Source: Callorhinus ursinus
Lineage: Eukaryota > Chordata > Mammalia > Carnivora > Otariidae
Direction of reading: 5' to 3'
Assembly: GCF_003265705.1 (NCBI RefSeq)
Contig: NW_020313044.1
Span: 4,282,785-4,346,784, forward strand
Length of the DNA: 64,000 bases
The translations under genes were made by a program, and so were the position numbers. The notes under the pieces are model-generated. The model was not told the origin of the DNA, made no database searches, and saw only the letters and a program-made list of their open reading frames with translations. Positions 21,895 through 33,129 of the stretch are shown here, in pieces; the first letter of the stretch is position 1, and each line of letters starts with the position of its first letter.

Positions 21895-22150
21895 CGAGAG
21901 ATGGTAGGATCGGCTAGAATAACAACATGTCACACGATGGGCCGCGTTCAGTAATGCTGGATTCGGTAACTGGCAAATTGGGAAAGGCTGCTTCATACTA
22001 TAATGGTTAAAGAAAAAGAGAATGATCTCATGCCTTTCTTTTCATCTATCAAGGTGTCAGCGTATGCTAATTACCTGGCAGAGGCTTCAACGGGGAGAGG
22101 AAGAACAACTATTATATTTCTGAGGAAAGATTTATCTTGTGTTATTGGCG
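21895..22150. promoter_or_regulatory. candidate enhancer block
   Basis: Unique AT-richer sequence with 'gtatgctaattacctggcag' (homeodomain TAATTA core next to an E-box-like CACCTG relative) and 'gatttatcttgtg', which holds a GATA-type TTATCT. No repeat signature. Confidence 0.3.
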
Positions 22151-22479
22151 CCAGTTGGAGGAGGAGGTGGGGGTACTAGGGGGTCAGAGAGGCGAAGTGA
22201 GAACTGTTCCTTGACTCGAATGGAACTGAATGCCTTTGAAACTGAGGCTTCTCTCCTAAGATTAGACATAACAAGCCTTGTTGGGAAAGGCTTTGCCCTG
22301 AGCCTGTCAAGGGAGAGGACAGGATGGGCAGAGGGCTCCAGGGTCCCGGGAGACCGTGGGAGGGTCGGGCCAGGGCAGCTGGCTGTGGAGGGCATGTGAG
22401 ACTCCTCCATCCATTCACTGATTAATTACTCATTGATTGATTACATGAAGGGGGAGTACAATAGACGGGGGAGGAAGTT

Positions 22480-22690
22480 AAGAAACACAGGCTTGGAGTC
22501 GGGCAACGCTGAGTTTGCAATCCTGCCCCCAACCACCTCTTCGCTGGGGTCCATGGCACATCTTCAGAGCCTCTGTTTTGTCATCTGTGGGGAAAATAGT
22601 ACCCCCTTTATACGGTTACCACCACAACTAAATGGGGTCACAACGTGAAGTGCTCCCTGCAGCTCAGTAATAGCAGCTGTGGGTATGATT
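22480..22690 (+). repeat. MIR
   Basis: 'aggcttggagtcgggcaacg', 'gcctctgttttgtcatctgt', 'gggaaaatagtaccccc' in sense order. Confidence 0.7.
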
Positions 22691-22691
22691 A

Positions 22692-22800
22692 TTCAACAAA
22701 TATTTTCTGAATACCTGCTATAGTTCAAGGCACTGGGAAAACAAGGCTGAATAGGAGGGCTCTGCCCTCAAGGAGCTTATCACAAAATGGAGGATCTGTA
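22692..22800 (-). repeat. L2-type fragment, antisense
   Basis: 'attcaacaaatattttctga' and 'ctgccctcaaggagcttatc' are the reversed L2-type terminus. Confidence 0.6.
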
Positions 22801-23284
22801 CCTCCTTTGGCTCCTGCTCTCTCAGAGGTCCCAGAAAGTGGGGAAGCTGTTGGGGGGCGGGTGTTGCAGGGAACAGGGAAGGGTCCTCAAGCCTTACATA
22901 GGCTATGATAGCACCCATAATAATAATAATACTAACAGTTAACTCAAATTGAATGCTTGACATGTGCGAACTCCAAGGGAGATCTGGTAGGTAGGCGGCG
23001 TCAGGGGCCAAAGGGTGAATCCAGGATCTGAAAGAAAGGAGAGGGGCTGCCTGCAGGAGTTGCTGGTCAGGGCCGGAGCCCTGGAGGTCAACCCTGGGGG
23101 CCTGGTTCCTCTGAAAGGCCTGTTTTTGGGGGCCAGGCGGGCCCTAGGTTCAGGTGAGCTGACGTCTCAGCTGCTGGCCTGCCTACGTCGAATCCCAGCT
23201 CTCCCCAAGTCCCTCCCTCGGGATCAGTGGGCTGCGGAAGAAGTGAGCTGCAGAGAGGCCGCGGGGTGCGGGCTGCAGCGCTGA

Positions 23285-23462
23285 GGGATCTGTGTTCCAG
23301 TGTTACCTCTGACACTTACCAGGTGGGTGGACTTGGGCCAGTTCCTTAGCCTTACTGTGCCTCTGTTAAATAAAGATCATAAGGCCTAACTGTGGGGTGT
23401 CCGGGCAGATGAATAAGGCGTTCAAAGCACCTGGCACACAGTAGGTATTCCCAAATGGTAGA
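23285..23462 (+). repeat. MIR
   Basis: 'gtgttacctctgacacttac', 'ccttactgtgcctctgttaa', 'gcacctggcacacagtaggt'. Confidence 0.75.
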
Positions 23463-23830
23463 GGTGATTTCTAAAATTGGCCATCCTCGCCGACTGTGTC
23501 TGATTCAGTGCCAGTGTCCACCCCTGTGGCCTGGGGAGGCAGCGAATGCTCTGGGAAGGGCAGAGAAAGGAACGGCGGTACCACCAGGTGGGTTGTGTGG
23601 CAGGCAGAGACTCTGAGCAGGTAATGGCTGTCAGGGACCAGCAAATCACAGGTGTCTCAGAAACAACAGGAGTTACACTCAGACACCAAAGAACAAACAC
23701 GTAGCACAAGACGTTTTGCCAAAGCAAAGCTGTTTTGATCGTTCCCGGATGTGACATGTATCGCATGAGGAAAGAGCCTCTTGCGTGAGGCTGCCTAATT
23801 GACAGCCTGCAGCTCCAAGCCGAGTAGCAT

Positions 23831-23851
23831 GGGGCGGGGTGGGGGACGGGG
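23831..23851 (+). other. G-quadruplex motif
   Basis: Four G runs of at least four bases, separated by loops of 1, 1 and 2 bases. Such short loops give the most stable predicted quadruplexes. Confidence 0.7.
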
Positions 23852-24029
23852 CAGAGCAGCCCACCCTCACACTGCCCTGTCCCCCGCTCCCCAGGCCAGC
23901 CTGCATCAGCCTAGGCTCCCTCAGCTGAGCTGTCCGTGAGGGGAGGGAGGCTCATTGGTCCCAAAGCCTCCAGAAGGAGCCCCTGGCTCTCACCTCTCCA
24001 GCCCCATCCTGCATCAGTCCTGGAGCCCA

Positions 24030-24184
24030 GGCTCTTTGCCAGTCTAATCGAACTTCTAAACTTTGCCACCTGCGCCAGGCTCTCTCTGGCCTCCAGGCCT
24101 TTGCCTACGCTGTTGTCTCTGCCTTGGATCCCTCTCCTCCTCACCCCTCCCAACCACCTGGCCGGTATTGGCAAATGCCTACTT
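24030..24184 (+). repeat. L2-type LINE, left part
   Basis: 'ggcctttgcctacgctgttg' and 'cttggatccctctcctcctc' are L2-type sense text, interrupted by MIR sequence. Confidence 0.55.
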
Positions 24185-24187
24185 AAT

Positions 24188-24525
24188 AACAAAAATAATA
24201 GCAGTTTACATTTATTGAGCACTCACTCTGTGCTAAGTGCCTCCCAAATGTTAGCTTGTTTAATCCCCACAACGACGACGAGGAAAAATAATCATAGTTG
24301 ACAGGTAGTAGATGCCCACCATTTGCCAGGCACTGTTCCAAGTGCTTTATATGTATTAACTCACTTAATCCTTACAACCCCATACGGTAAATTACCATTA
24401 TAATCCCTCTTTTACACATAAGGAAACCGAGGCACGGAGTGGTGTAGTGACTTGCCCAAGGTCACCGGCTAGAAGTAGCAGAGCCAGGTTCCAGCTCAGG
24501 AGTTAATCACCACTACACCACCTGC
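24188..24525 (-). repeat. two adjacent MIR copies
   Basis: The first, truncated copy starts 'acatttattgagcactcact'. A second more complete one has 'tttgccaggcactgttccaa', 'cttgcccaaggtcaccggct' and 'ggttccagctcaggagttaa'. Both are antisense. Confidence 0.8.
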
Positions 24526-24529
24526 TTCC

Positions 24530-24815
24530 TGTACATCCTTTAGGGATGCAGTCAAGGGTCCACATCCTCCCGGAGGCCTCCTCGTTCCTTGATTGGGTCA
24601 GGAGATTCCTGTGGGCTTCCATGGCTTTCTGTGCTTAACAACATCCTTCTCTCCACCCCCTACGAGCATTTACCACGCTGTCAAGTGTGCTTGCCTGTCC
24701 TCTGCTGGCCTGGAAACTTCTGACAATAGGGAGCATCTGCCTGGTTCACCGCTGTGGCCGCCAAGCCTAGTACAGAGCCTGGCACGCAGGAGGGGCTCCA
24801 GATATGTTTGGTGAA
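24530..24815 (+). repeat. L2-type LINE, right part
   Basis: 'tcccggaggcctcctcgttc' and the end 'ctagtacagagcctggcacg' resume the L2-type copy, so the MIR pair seems to sit inside it. Confidence 0.55.
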
Positions 24816-24829
24816 TGCCTGCATGAATC

Positions 24830-25500
24830 CTGTTTGGGCACATTCCCGCGCTGGCTCCCCCTTTTCAATTATAAGGACTGCAAAACCCCACTGTATGCAT
24901 TAACTGGAGTACAAAAAAGTCAATCACATAAAATCTGGGTTCTCATTTTTGTGGGGTGAGTAGGAATCAGTATTTTTCCATCCATCTGAAATGGCACAAA
25001 AAGTAAGACTGATCTGTACACAAGTGACTCTATGCTGAACTGAGGACATTCCAAACGATCACGGGGCGTCACCTCCTGGTGGCCCCATTCCCTTTTGAGA
25101 AGTGTAAATTCAGTGCGGTTGGGTATAGGCCAGGAGCCCCACACCAGTATTCCATGTGTTTGATCTGAACTGCGTTTCTCCAGGGGAGCATTAAGGAAGG
25201 AGCTGCGGAGCCAGAGGGGCCCTAGAGAGGGCAAGGGGCTCTGGTTTCATTCCACACATACTTTCTGTCCTTAAACCATCACCCACCAGTGCCCCAGCAA
25301 ACTTGCACCTGCGTTTTGTTTCCCATTGCCAGGGTGGCTAATTGTTGGCTCGTACCTTTGGCTGTGATGCAGAGATAATAAGCCCCACCCGGCTTTGGGA
25401 GGGGCTGCCAAAGGAATGCAAGAGAGGACAGTTTAAGAAGAGCAAGATTCATGATGGCGGCAGGTCCAGGCAGGCTCCTTGGAGGAGGTGGCATTCAGTC
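24830..25500. other. unique DNA, nothing firm
   Basis: A poor CTCF-like match with two mismatches lies at about 25069-25082 on the minus strand. No exon is supported. Confidence 0.35.
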
Positions 25501-25506
25501 TGGACT

Positions 25507-25520
25507 CTGCCCCCTGCTGG
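25507..25520 (-). promoter_or_regulatory. CTCF-type site
   Basis: On the minus strand this reads CCAGCAGGGGGCAG, matching all core positions of the CTCF motif. With the two plus-strand sites at 6184 and 16336 it forms convergent pairs. Confidence 0.6.
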
Positions 25521-25689
25521 CCTTTCCCTGTGATTACAGGGAGCCCAGAATTGTCATATGGCCATCTACCTGGATTTAGTCTTTGAGTCAATGACAATCT
25601 GGGGAGAGGTTATGACAACCTGCAGGAGATGAGAAGGAAGTCCCCACCAGGGCACCGCGATCCACACCCACCCCCAGGGATGCAGCCTA

Positions 25690-25855
25690 CCTGGCCGAGC
25701 TGGGAGGTGTGGGAGCCTTACTTTCCCCACCAATAAAATGTAGATAATGATAATACCTTCCTCCCAGGCCTGTGGTGAAGATCAAATGAGAGAATGCAGG
25801 CAAAAGCGTCTTATATGCTATAAAAGCCTCTGACAAATGCTCATTATTTCCTTCT
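25690..25855 (+). repeat. MIR, 3' part
   Basis: 'tttccccaccaataaaatgt', 'gtggtgaagatcaaatgaga', 'gctataaaagcctctgacaa'. Confidence 0.65.
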
Positions 25856-25977
25856 ATTCTTCTCCTGGAACTTATCAAACACTTTATGGGCCCTGCAGGT
25901 ATTTTTCTGCCTCCATTCTTCGTGGCTTTCTCTGGCCCACGAATCTCCTCTCCTCGGCTGCTATGCTCTGGGGAAGG

Positions 25978-26195
25978 CAGGGTAGCCCAGTGGTTAAAGA
26001 GGGAAGGGGGTGGGCCCAACCAGATTTGAATACTGACCCCACCTCTTCCTAGAGGGTGACCCAGGGCAAGTCTCACCTCTCCAAGCCCTTCTGTTTCCTT
26101 CTGTGTAAAATGCGTGTAAACATAGAATTTAACTCATAAGGTTGGTTGTGAGGCCTAAATGAGTTTCTTAGGACTGTCCTGATTAAGTTTAAGAG
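25978..26195 (+). repeat. MIR, near full length
   Basis: Head 'gtagcccagtggttaaagag', then 'gatttgaatactgaccccac' and 'ctgtttccttctgtgtaaaa'. Confidence 0.8.
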
Positions 26196-26349
26196 AAGTC
26201 TACTGTGCTGTGGTTATTTATTCTCTCTGGTGGGTGGGACTATACCTTGGCTGTTTGAGCAGCCTGAGGATCAAGGGAAAGAGACCCCCAGCACAGTTTT
26301 CATAGGCTTCCTTGTCTCCACACGCAGGAAGGGGCTAGATCAAGAAGCA

Positions 26350-26600
26350 GATCAGGTGTTCATTCATTCAGCAAGCAGCATTTGCGGGCCTCCTCTGTGC
26401 CAGGCTCTCCCGGAGCGGCAGTGACTAAGTTACAGTCACCATCCATTGGGAAGGCTCATGCCCCAGTGAGGAAGATGGTTATCATTCACTCATTCATCTC
26501 TTTATTCAGTTGTCAATTATCACCCATTCACCACGGTCTCCCAGAGCAGGTTTTATGCTGGGCTCTGGGGGCGCAGGGCTGGAGGCAAGACAGGGAGCCA
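26350..26600 (-). repeat. L2-type fragments, antisense
   Basis: 'gttcattcattcagcaagca', 'cctctgtgccaggctctccc' and a second start near 26490 ('actcattcatctctttattc') suggest two reversed L2-type 3' ends. Confidence 0.5.
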
Positions 26601-26759
26601 GAGAGGCAGAGGTCCTTTGAGGTCTCTGCCTCTCCCGGGTATGTTTTCCCACCTCTGGTCACTTGGCCTCAGTCTCCCCACCTGGACGTCAGAAGGTCGC
26701 TTGAGCTGGTCCCCCACCACCTGGCCCACACCAACATTGCAGATTTCTGAGCCAGGATG

Positions 26760-27700
26760 GACAAATGCTGAGTGACACCCCCTTGGTGCTCCCAGCCCAC
26801 GTGCTCACCCAGGGCTCGGGCACCGACTGCTCAGAGCTCATTAGCGGCCGCACAGTGGTCCCCGCATGTCACAGGCGCTTACAGTCTCCATTACCGAGGG
26901 CCCAAACTCCTCTGTATTTTTAGCCCACATCTGGAAGAGACGCTGGCGTCTCCTACAGTTACACATGTCAGGTTCAGCGGTCTTGACAACTTCTCAGGCC
27001 TCTGGGCACCTGGACGTGGGGGCCCCGGATCGGCTCCTGGAAAGGAAGCTGGTGGGAGAGGCGAGGGGTGGGGCCAAGGATCCTCCCCGCCCATATAACC
27101 CACCGGTTCTGGGACTCCGCCTCCCACACAGCCAGGTGCTCTGGGACCTACAAAGACAAACAGCTCTCTGGATGACGCTGGGGTGAGGGTGGTGACGCTG
27201 ACGTGGCAACAAGCCCCAGGCCAGTTGGCCATCGGCAAGGACCAGCCCCCAGCTCTGGCTGCAGACAGGTGGAGCAAAGCACACGGAAGCCCCCCAGCCG
27301 TGTGTTGTCGGCTGACATGGTCAGGACAGGCTTGTGTCTGTTGCAGGAGACTCAGCAAGCCCCAGCAGCCACCCAACCCTGCCAGGGGAGCCCCGGTTCC
27401 TCTGGCATCTGGCATAGGGTAAGAACTGCATCTCAAAGATGCTGGAATGCTGGAGAGAGGGCTCTGAGGTTAGTGGCCCCTGGTGGGCTTACCAGGAAAG
27501 GAGAGAAAGGCCACAGCTTGCCTGGGTGGAGTTGGAGGGACAATGTGGGAGGGAGTGGGGAGAGAGGAGGGGGGTCCCCAGGCTTGAGATGGGAATGGGG
27601 TGTGCTCCTGTCAGGAGCACCAGAGCCTGGATTCCAGGAAGAGTAAAAGCCTCCATCAAGGACACAGCTTAAATTCTCTCTCTCCCAATAGTCATATATC
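26760..27700. other. unique GC-rich DNA
   Basis: No repeat. About 26830-26960 has an enhancer-like feel ('gctcattagcggccgcac', 'ctccattaccgagg'). A short stretch with an acceptor-like and a donor-like flank at about 27131-27182 is too weak to call an exon. Open frames up to 181 residues (minus, 26891-27436) lack domains. Confidence 0.35.
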
Positions 27701-27721
27701 CTAAGATTTGCAATAAAATAA

Positions 27722-27962
27722 AGTGATAATAATGAACAGTTATTGCTCTGTTACTCTGAGCCAGGCAGTGTACTAAGTGCTCTCCTCCCATTTCCTGATT
27801 ATCTTACTGATGCTTCACATTAAGGCAGGAACTATTATGTTATTCCCATCTTATAGATGAGGAGACTGAAGCTCAGAGGGACCAAGCAACTCACCTAAGT
27901 TCACGTGACTGGTAGGTGCCAGAGAGACAGAATTTCAATCCAGAATCCAAGTCTCAGCCTCC
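27722..27962 (-). repeat. MIR
   Basis: Antisense MIR: 'gagccaggcagtgtactaag', 'atcttatagatgaggagact', 'caagcaactcacctaagttc'. Confidence 0.85.
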
Positions 27963-28199
27963 ACTATATATGTAGCCTCCAAATGATGTGAGTTCCCACT
28001 CATCAGTGACATTTTGCAGACCACGTAGAGGGAAGAACAGCGATGTGAGGTGTGACGTGAATGTTTTGGTTCTGCTGCCAGATCGTGGTGCTGACAAATC
28101 CTCATTTTCCTCTGGGCCTCAGTGAGGGGCTGGATTGAGGTGGGGATGGATCCACGCCACACGGTGCATCTGTTCTGAGCTCCCACCTGGCTCTGACAC

Positions 28200-28432
28200 G
28201 ATGATTAATAACAAAACAACAATGATATTAGCAAACATTCATGAGCATTTACTCAGGCATATTACATGTGCTATTTCATTTAGTCCTCACACCTCCCCTG
28301 TGAGGTATTATTCTGAAACAGACAAGAGTGAAGCTCAGAAAGGCTGAGCAACCTGCCTCAAGCCGCACAGCTAATAAGAAATGGTCGGAATTTGAAATGT
28401 GGTCTGCTCTTAACCACTCCCCTATACCACCA
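28200..28432 (-). repeat. MIR
   Basis: Antisense MIR: 'acattcatgagcatttactc', 'atttcatttagtcctcacac', 'cgcacagctaataagaaatg'. Confidence 0.85.
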
Positions 28433-28804
28433 ATCAGTGGGATTGGTCCTGCAGTGCCTAAATATTTTGAGAAGGAGGGGCTTCAGGTAGCTTTTGCCAG
28501 AGCTGGAGGGAGATGGGAGTGGAGCCTACATTATGCCCAGAAAGCACTCAGAGTTTCCTGTTACCAAGATGAAAGCAGCAGCTTCCTTACTTTCAGGCTC
28601 AGGGAACCCGCTTCTTTCCATCCCATTCCATTTCATCATCCACTTACCTCCAGGTGTTCTGAGACCTCCCAAACACAGGACAGCTTCTGAGAGAGGAGGG
28701 AGGGAGCCTGTGATACCTTTGCCCCATCTGGGTGGGACCTGGAGTGGCAATGGGGAGACACCTGGGACAGAGACCTGGGGAGGGCTGAGCTTTGCCACCA
28801 TCTA

Positions 28805-29240
28805 TGAATTGACCAGATATTTAGTGTGTGCTTACTCAGTGCTGGGCACCATTCCAGGGCAGGGTCGCCGTACGTACCTTGTGCAGCACACAACCCTCTG
28901 AGGGCCCGCTTGTACTGTGGACACGGGTACCTGACACCTTCCTGGATGCTGGGAATGCCCAACCCGGTCCCCAACCTCACAGAAGATGCAGTCCCATAGG
29001 GGTGACAGTCAAATGAACCAGGGATTACCTGGCAGTGTGGTGAGACAGCAGGAGCAAGAGCTGTGACAGCTTGCAGGAGAGGCCCCAAAACAACATTTGG
29101 GAAGTCAAAGAAGGCTTCCTGGAGGAAGTGACTTCTAAACCAAGACCTGAATGATAAATTGAAATGACCTACTTGGCAGGGAAAGAGTGTTCCAGGTAAT
29201 GGAAGGCAACAAATGGCTAATTGTAATACAAGGTGACCCA
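28805..29240 (-). repeat. L2-type LINE 3' sequence, antisense
   Basis: 'agtgtgtgcttactcagtgc', 'gaaggcttcctggaggaagt' and 'agtgttccaggtaatggaag' are reversed L2-type text in order. Confidence 0.6.
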
Positions 29241-29340
29241 GGCTATAATATTAATATGAACAAAGAGCATTGGGAGCCTTTATTTATTCAATAAATCAAT
29301 TACTCATTAAAACAAACATTCATTAAGGAGATGGAAAACA

Positions 29341-29436
29341 GGGGCGCCTGGGTGGCTCAGTCACGGTTGGGCATCTGCCTTCAGCTCAGGGCAGGATCCC
29401 AGGGTCCTGGGGTTGAGCCCCGCATCAGGGTCCCTG
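29341..29436 (+). mobile_element. CAN SINE head, 3' truncated
   Basis: Only the tRNA-related half is present, ending near 'catcagggtccctgg'. Body, tail and target duplication are missing, so it is a broken copy. Confidence 0.85.
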
Positions 29437-29550
29437 GAGGGGAGACTCACCCAGGAGGTAACCCTTGAACTGGGCCTTGAAGGATGAGTAAGAGTTTTCT
29501 GAGGGAAAAAGAGAGAAGCATCTGAAGAGAGAAAATCACATGAGCAAAGG
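29437..29550 (-). repeat. L2-type fragment, antisense
   Basis: 'ttgaactgggccttgaagga' and 'catgagcaaaggcataaggt' belong to the same antisense family as 28805-29240, from the same part of it, so this is a second copy or a local duplication. Confidence 0.55.
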
Positions 29551-29561
29551 CATAAGGTCCA

Positions 29562-30033
29562 AGATTTTTTTTAATTGAAGTATAATTAACATATAATGTT
29601 TTATTAGCTTCAGGTGTACAACATATTATTCAGTGCTCACCACAATAAGGGTAGTCGCCATCTGTCACTATATAGCATTATTACAATATTATTGACTCTA
29701 TTCCCTATACTGTACTTTTCATCTCTGTGACTTATTTATTTTATAACTGGATGTTTGTACCTCCTAATCCCCTTCACCTATTTTACCCATCTCCCTAACC
29801 CCTCCCCTCTGGCTACCACCAGTCTACTGTCTGTATTGAAGAATCTGGTTTTTTGTTTGTTTTGTTTTTTAGATTCCACATATAAGTGAAATCATATGGT
29901 ATTTGTCTTTCTCTGTCTTATTTCACTTAGCATTATACCCTGTAGGTCCATCTATGTTGTCACAAATGGCAAGATCTCCTTCTTTTTTATGACGAGTAAT
30001 AGTCCATTGTGTGTGTGTATAAATATATATATT
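29562..30033 (-). mobile_element. older L1, 3' end, left of nested insertion
   Basis: Antisense L1: a T-rich start followed by 'ttaattgaagtataattaac', then 'cttcaggtgtacaacatatt', 'ccacatataagtgaaatcat' and 'gtaatagtccattgtgtgtg'. The text resumes in register after 31180, so a younger L1 split it. It contains no intact gene. Confidence 0.85.
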
Positions 30034-30475
30034 GTTAATTTTAGCCATTCTGACAGGTGTGAGGTGGTATCTCATCATGGTTTTGATTTGTATTTCCCTG
30101 ATGATGAGTGATGTTGAGCATCTTTTCATATGTCTGTTGGCCATCTGGATATCTTTTTTGGAAATATGTCTATTCATGTCTTTTGCTTGTTTCCTAACTG
30201 GATTATTTGTTTTCTGGGTGTTCAGTGTGATAAGTTCTTTATAGATGTTGGCGAGGCTGCAGAGAAAGGGGTACCCTCTTACACTGTTGGTGAGAATGCA
30301 GCCACTCTGGAAAACAGTATGAAATTTCCTCAAAAAGTTAAAAATAGAACTACCCTATGACCCAGCAATTGAACTACTAGGTATTTACCCAAAGGATACA
30401 AAAATACAAAAAGATTTGAAGGGGCACATGCACCCTGATGTTTATAGCAGCATTATCAACAATAGCTAAACTAAA

Positions 30476-30672
30476 GGGGCACCTGGGTGGCTCAGTCAGT
30501 TGAGCGTCCGCCTTCAGCTCAGGTCATGATCTCAGGGTCTTGGGATTGAGCCCCGAATTGGACTACTTGCTTGGTGGGGAGTCTGCTTCTCCCTCTCCCT
30601 CTGACCCTCCCCCCTGCTTGTGCTCTCTCTCTCAAAAAAAAAAAAAAGAAAGAAAAAGAAAACCAACAAAAA
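30476..30672 (+). mobile_element. CAN SINE inside the younger L1
   Basis: Full head, body and tail. The target duplication 'atagctaaacta' is at 30462-30473 and 30675-30686, within L1 sequence, so it is the youngest layer here. Confidence 0.93.
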
Positions 30673-30735
30673 CGATAGCTAAACTATGTAAAGAGCCCAA
30701 ATGTCTGAAAATTGATGAATGGATAAAGAAGATGT

Positions 30736-30795
30736 GGTATATATATATATATATACTGGTATATTAGCCAGTATATACTGGTATATTAGCCATCA
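30736..30795. repeat. (TA)n and short tandem duplication in L1
   Basis: A TA run is followed by two copies of 'actggtatattagcc' within the L1 3' region. Confidence 0.8.
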
Positions 30796-31180
30796 AAAAG
30801 TATGAAATCTTGCAATTTGCAATGACATGGTTGGAGCTAGAGTGTATTATGCTAAGCAAGATAAGTCAGAAAAAGACAAACACCATATAGATTTCATTCA
30901 TATGTGGAATTTAAGAAACAAAACAGATGAACATATGGGAAGGAAAAAAAAAGAAAGGGAAGCAAACTATAAGAGACTCTTAAGTATAGAGAACAAACTG
31001 AGGATTGATGGAGGGAAGTGGGTGGGGGATGGGCTAAATGGGTGATGGGCATTAAGGAGGGCATTGTTATGATGAGCACTGGGTGTTATATATGAGTAAT
31101 GAATCACTAAATTCTACTAGTGAAACCACTATTATACTATATGTCAACTAACTAGAATTTAAATAAAAATTTGAAACAAA

Positions 31181-32648
31181 GCAATTATATATATATATAC
31201 ATTTTCTTCTTTCACGTATCAGTGGACACTTGGGTTGTTTCCATGTCTTGGCTCTTATAAATAATGATGCAATAAACACAGGAGTGTGTGGATCTTTATG
31301 AATTAGTGTTTTTGTTTTCCTTGGGTTAATACTCAGTAGTGGGATTACTGGATCTTATAATATTTCTATTTTTAACTTTTTGAGGAATCTCCAGACTGTT
31401 TCCCATAGTGGTTGTGTCAGTTTGCATTCCCACCAACAGTTCACAAGCATTCTTTTTTTTTCTCCATCCTCACCAACACTTGTTATATTTTGTCTTTCTG
31501 ATTCTAGTCCTTCTGCCAGGTGTGGGGTGATATCTCATTGTGGTTTTGATTTGCATTTCCCTGATGACGAGTGATGTTGAGCATCTTTTCATGCGTCTGT
31601 TGGTCATCTGGATGTCTTTGAAAAAAATATCTATTCAGGTCCCCTGCCCATTTTTAAATCAAAATGTTTGGTATCTTTGGTGTTGAGTTGTATAAGTTCC
31701 TGACGTATTTCGGATATTAACCCTTTCTCAGATATGGCACTTGCATATATCTTCTCCCATTCAGTAGGTTACCTTTTCACTTGGTTGATGGTTTTCTTCA
31801 CTTTTAATTTCTTTTCCTTTTTATTTTGGTGTGGTCCCAATAGGTTATTTTTGCTTTTATTCCCTTGCCTGAGCAGACATATCTAAAAAAATGTTACTAA
31901 GGCCAAGGTCAGAGAGACTACTGCCTGTATTTTCTTTTAGGAGTTTTAGGGTTTCAGGTCTCGCATTTAGGTCTTTAATCCATTTTGAGTTTATTTTGTG
32001 TATGATCTAAGTAAGTGGTCCAGTTTTCCCAGCATCATTTATTGAAGAGACTGTCTTTTTTTCCAATGTATATTCTTTTTTTTTTTTTTAAGATTTTATT
32101 TATTTATTTGACAGGGAGAGAGAGCCACAGAGCACAAGCAGGGAAACCGTAGAGGAAGTGGGAGAAGCAGGCTCCCCGCTGAGCAGGAAGCCGGATTCAG
32201 ATTCCAGGCTCTATCCCAGGACCCTGGGAGCATAACCCGAGAGAGAGCCGAAGGCAGACATTTAACCGACTGAGCCACCTAGGCACCCCTACAATGTATT
32301 TTCTTGCCTCCTTTGTTGTAGATTAATTGACCCTAATAACGCGGGTTTGTCTTTGGGCTCTCTATTCTGTTCCATTGATCTATGTGTCTATTTTTGTGCC
32401 AGGATCATACTATTTTGATTACTACAACTTTGTAATATATCTTGAAACCTGGAATTACAACATCTCCAGCTTTGTTCTTCCTTCTGAAGACTGCTTTGGC
32501 TATTTGGGGTCTTTTGTGTTTCTATACAAATTTCTGTATTATTTGTTCTAGTTCCCTGAAAAATGATTTTGGTGTTTTGATAAGGATTGCATTGAGTCTG
32601 TAAACTGTTTTGGGTAGTATGGACATTTTAACATGATTAATTCTTCCG
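31181..32648 (-). mobile_element. older L1, ORF2 part, right of nested insertion
   Basis: Antisense L1 ORF2: 'gtggacacttgggttgtttc', 'gtttgcattcccaccaacag', 'tttgcatttccctgatgacg', 'ttaatccattttgagtttat', 'ttctgttccattgatctatg'. The reading frame is broken many times. It fades out near 32648 in non-L1 sequence. Confidence 0.88.
32076..32290 (-). mobile_element. CAN SINE inside the older L1
   Basis: Minus-strand SINE. The target duplication 'caatgtatattc' at 32064-32075 is matched by 'caatgtattttc' at 32292-32303, one difference. Confidence 0.92.
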
Positions 32649-32879
32649 TACAGTTGGAGATTTTGTAGAACATTGCCTCCATAAAGTGGAGGTCTAGGAT
32701 ACCTTCCCCAGGCTACCCGTGGTAGCTCTTTGTGTCTCAAACCTAACTTGATATTTATTGCTCATTTTTAACATGACTTCATCAGAGGTTCAGATAGGAA
32801 TGTTAGATAGATGTATGCATGAGTGCAGGGATAAATGAATGGGTGGAAGAAGTAAGGTATGCATGAATGAAGGAATATA

Positions 32880-33125
32880 AGAATGAATAATAATAGCAAA
32901 CATGTATACAGTGCTTTCTATGCATCAGGCATTGTTCTAAGTGCTTTATATTTATTAAGTCATTAAATCCTCACACAAGCCCAGGAGGCAGGTATTATCA
33001 TATGCACTTTACAAATGAGAAAAATAAGGTATGCAAGGTTAAGTAATGTACCCAAGGCCACACAGCTTGGGAGCTGGAGGGGGAGTCAGGGTTTAGACCA
33101 AAGCAGTCTGGCTCTAGAGGATGTT
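32880..33125 (-). repeat. MIR, near full length
   Basis: Antisense MIR: 'gcatcaggcattgttctaag', 'aagtaatgtacccaaggcca', 'agtctggctctagagg'. Confidence 0.88.
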
Positions 33126-33129
33126 ACAA

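Larger units (their letters stand above)
30034..31180 (+). mobile_element. younger L1 with 5' inversion (twin-primed)
   Basis: The left segment to about 30250 is antisense ORF2 end sequence, and the rest is sense ORF2 end and 3' UTR in a carnivore-type form ('gagcactgggtgttatatat', 'aactagaatttaaataaaaa'). The two segments are neighbours in L1 order and meet at a short 'gttgg' overlap, the pattern known as twin priming. The coding remnant is the reverse transcriptase C-terminal part only, with a stop-broken frame on the minus strand at 29923-30333. AT-rich repeats flank both ends and look like a target duplication. Confidence 0.82.

Noticed and set aside
25069..25082. CTCF-like match on the minus strand
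   Set aside because: Two mismatches at important core positions.
27131..27182. 50-bp exon-like stretch with acceptor-like and donor-like flanks
   Set aside because: Very short, and such AG/GT pairs are frequent by chance. No frame or homology support.
28080..28100. possible RE1 half-site (gtggtgctga)
   Set aside because: The partner half is missing at any normal spacing.
29923..30333. 136-residue open frame on the minus strand
   Set aside because: Its middle is the end of L1 ORF2 in the inverted part of a 5'-truncated L1. It is a transposon remnant, not a host gene.
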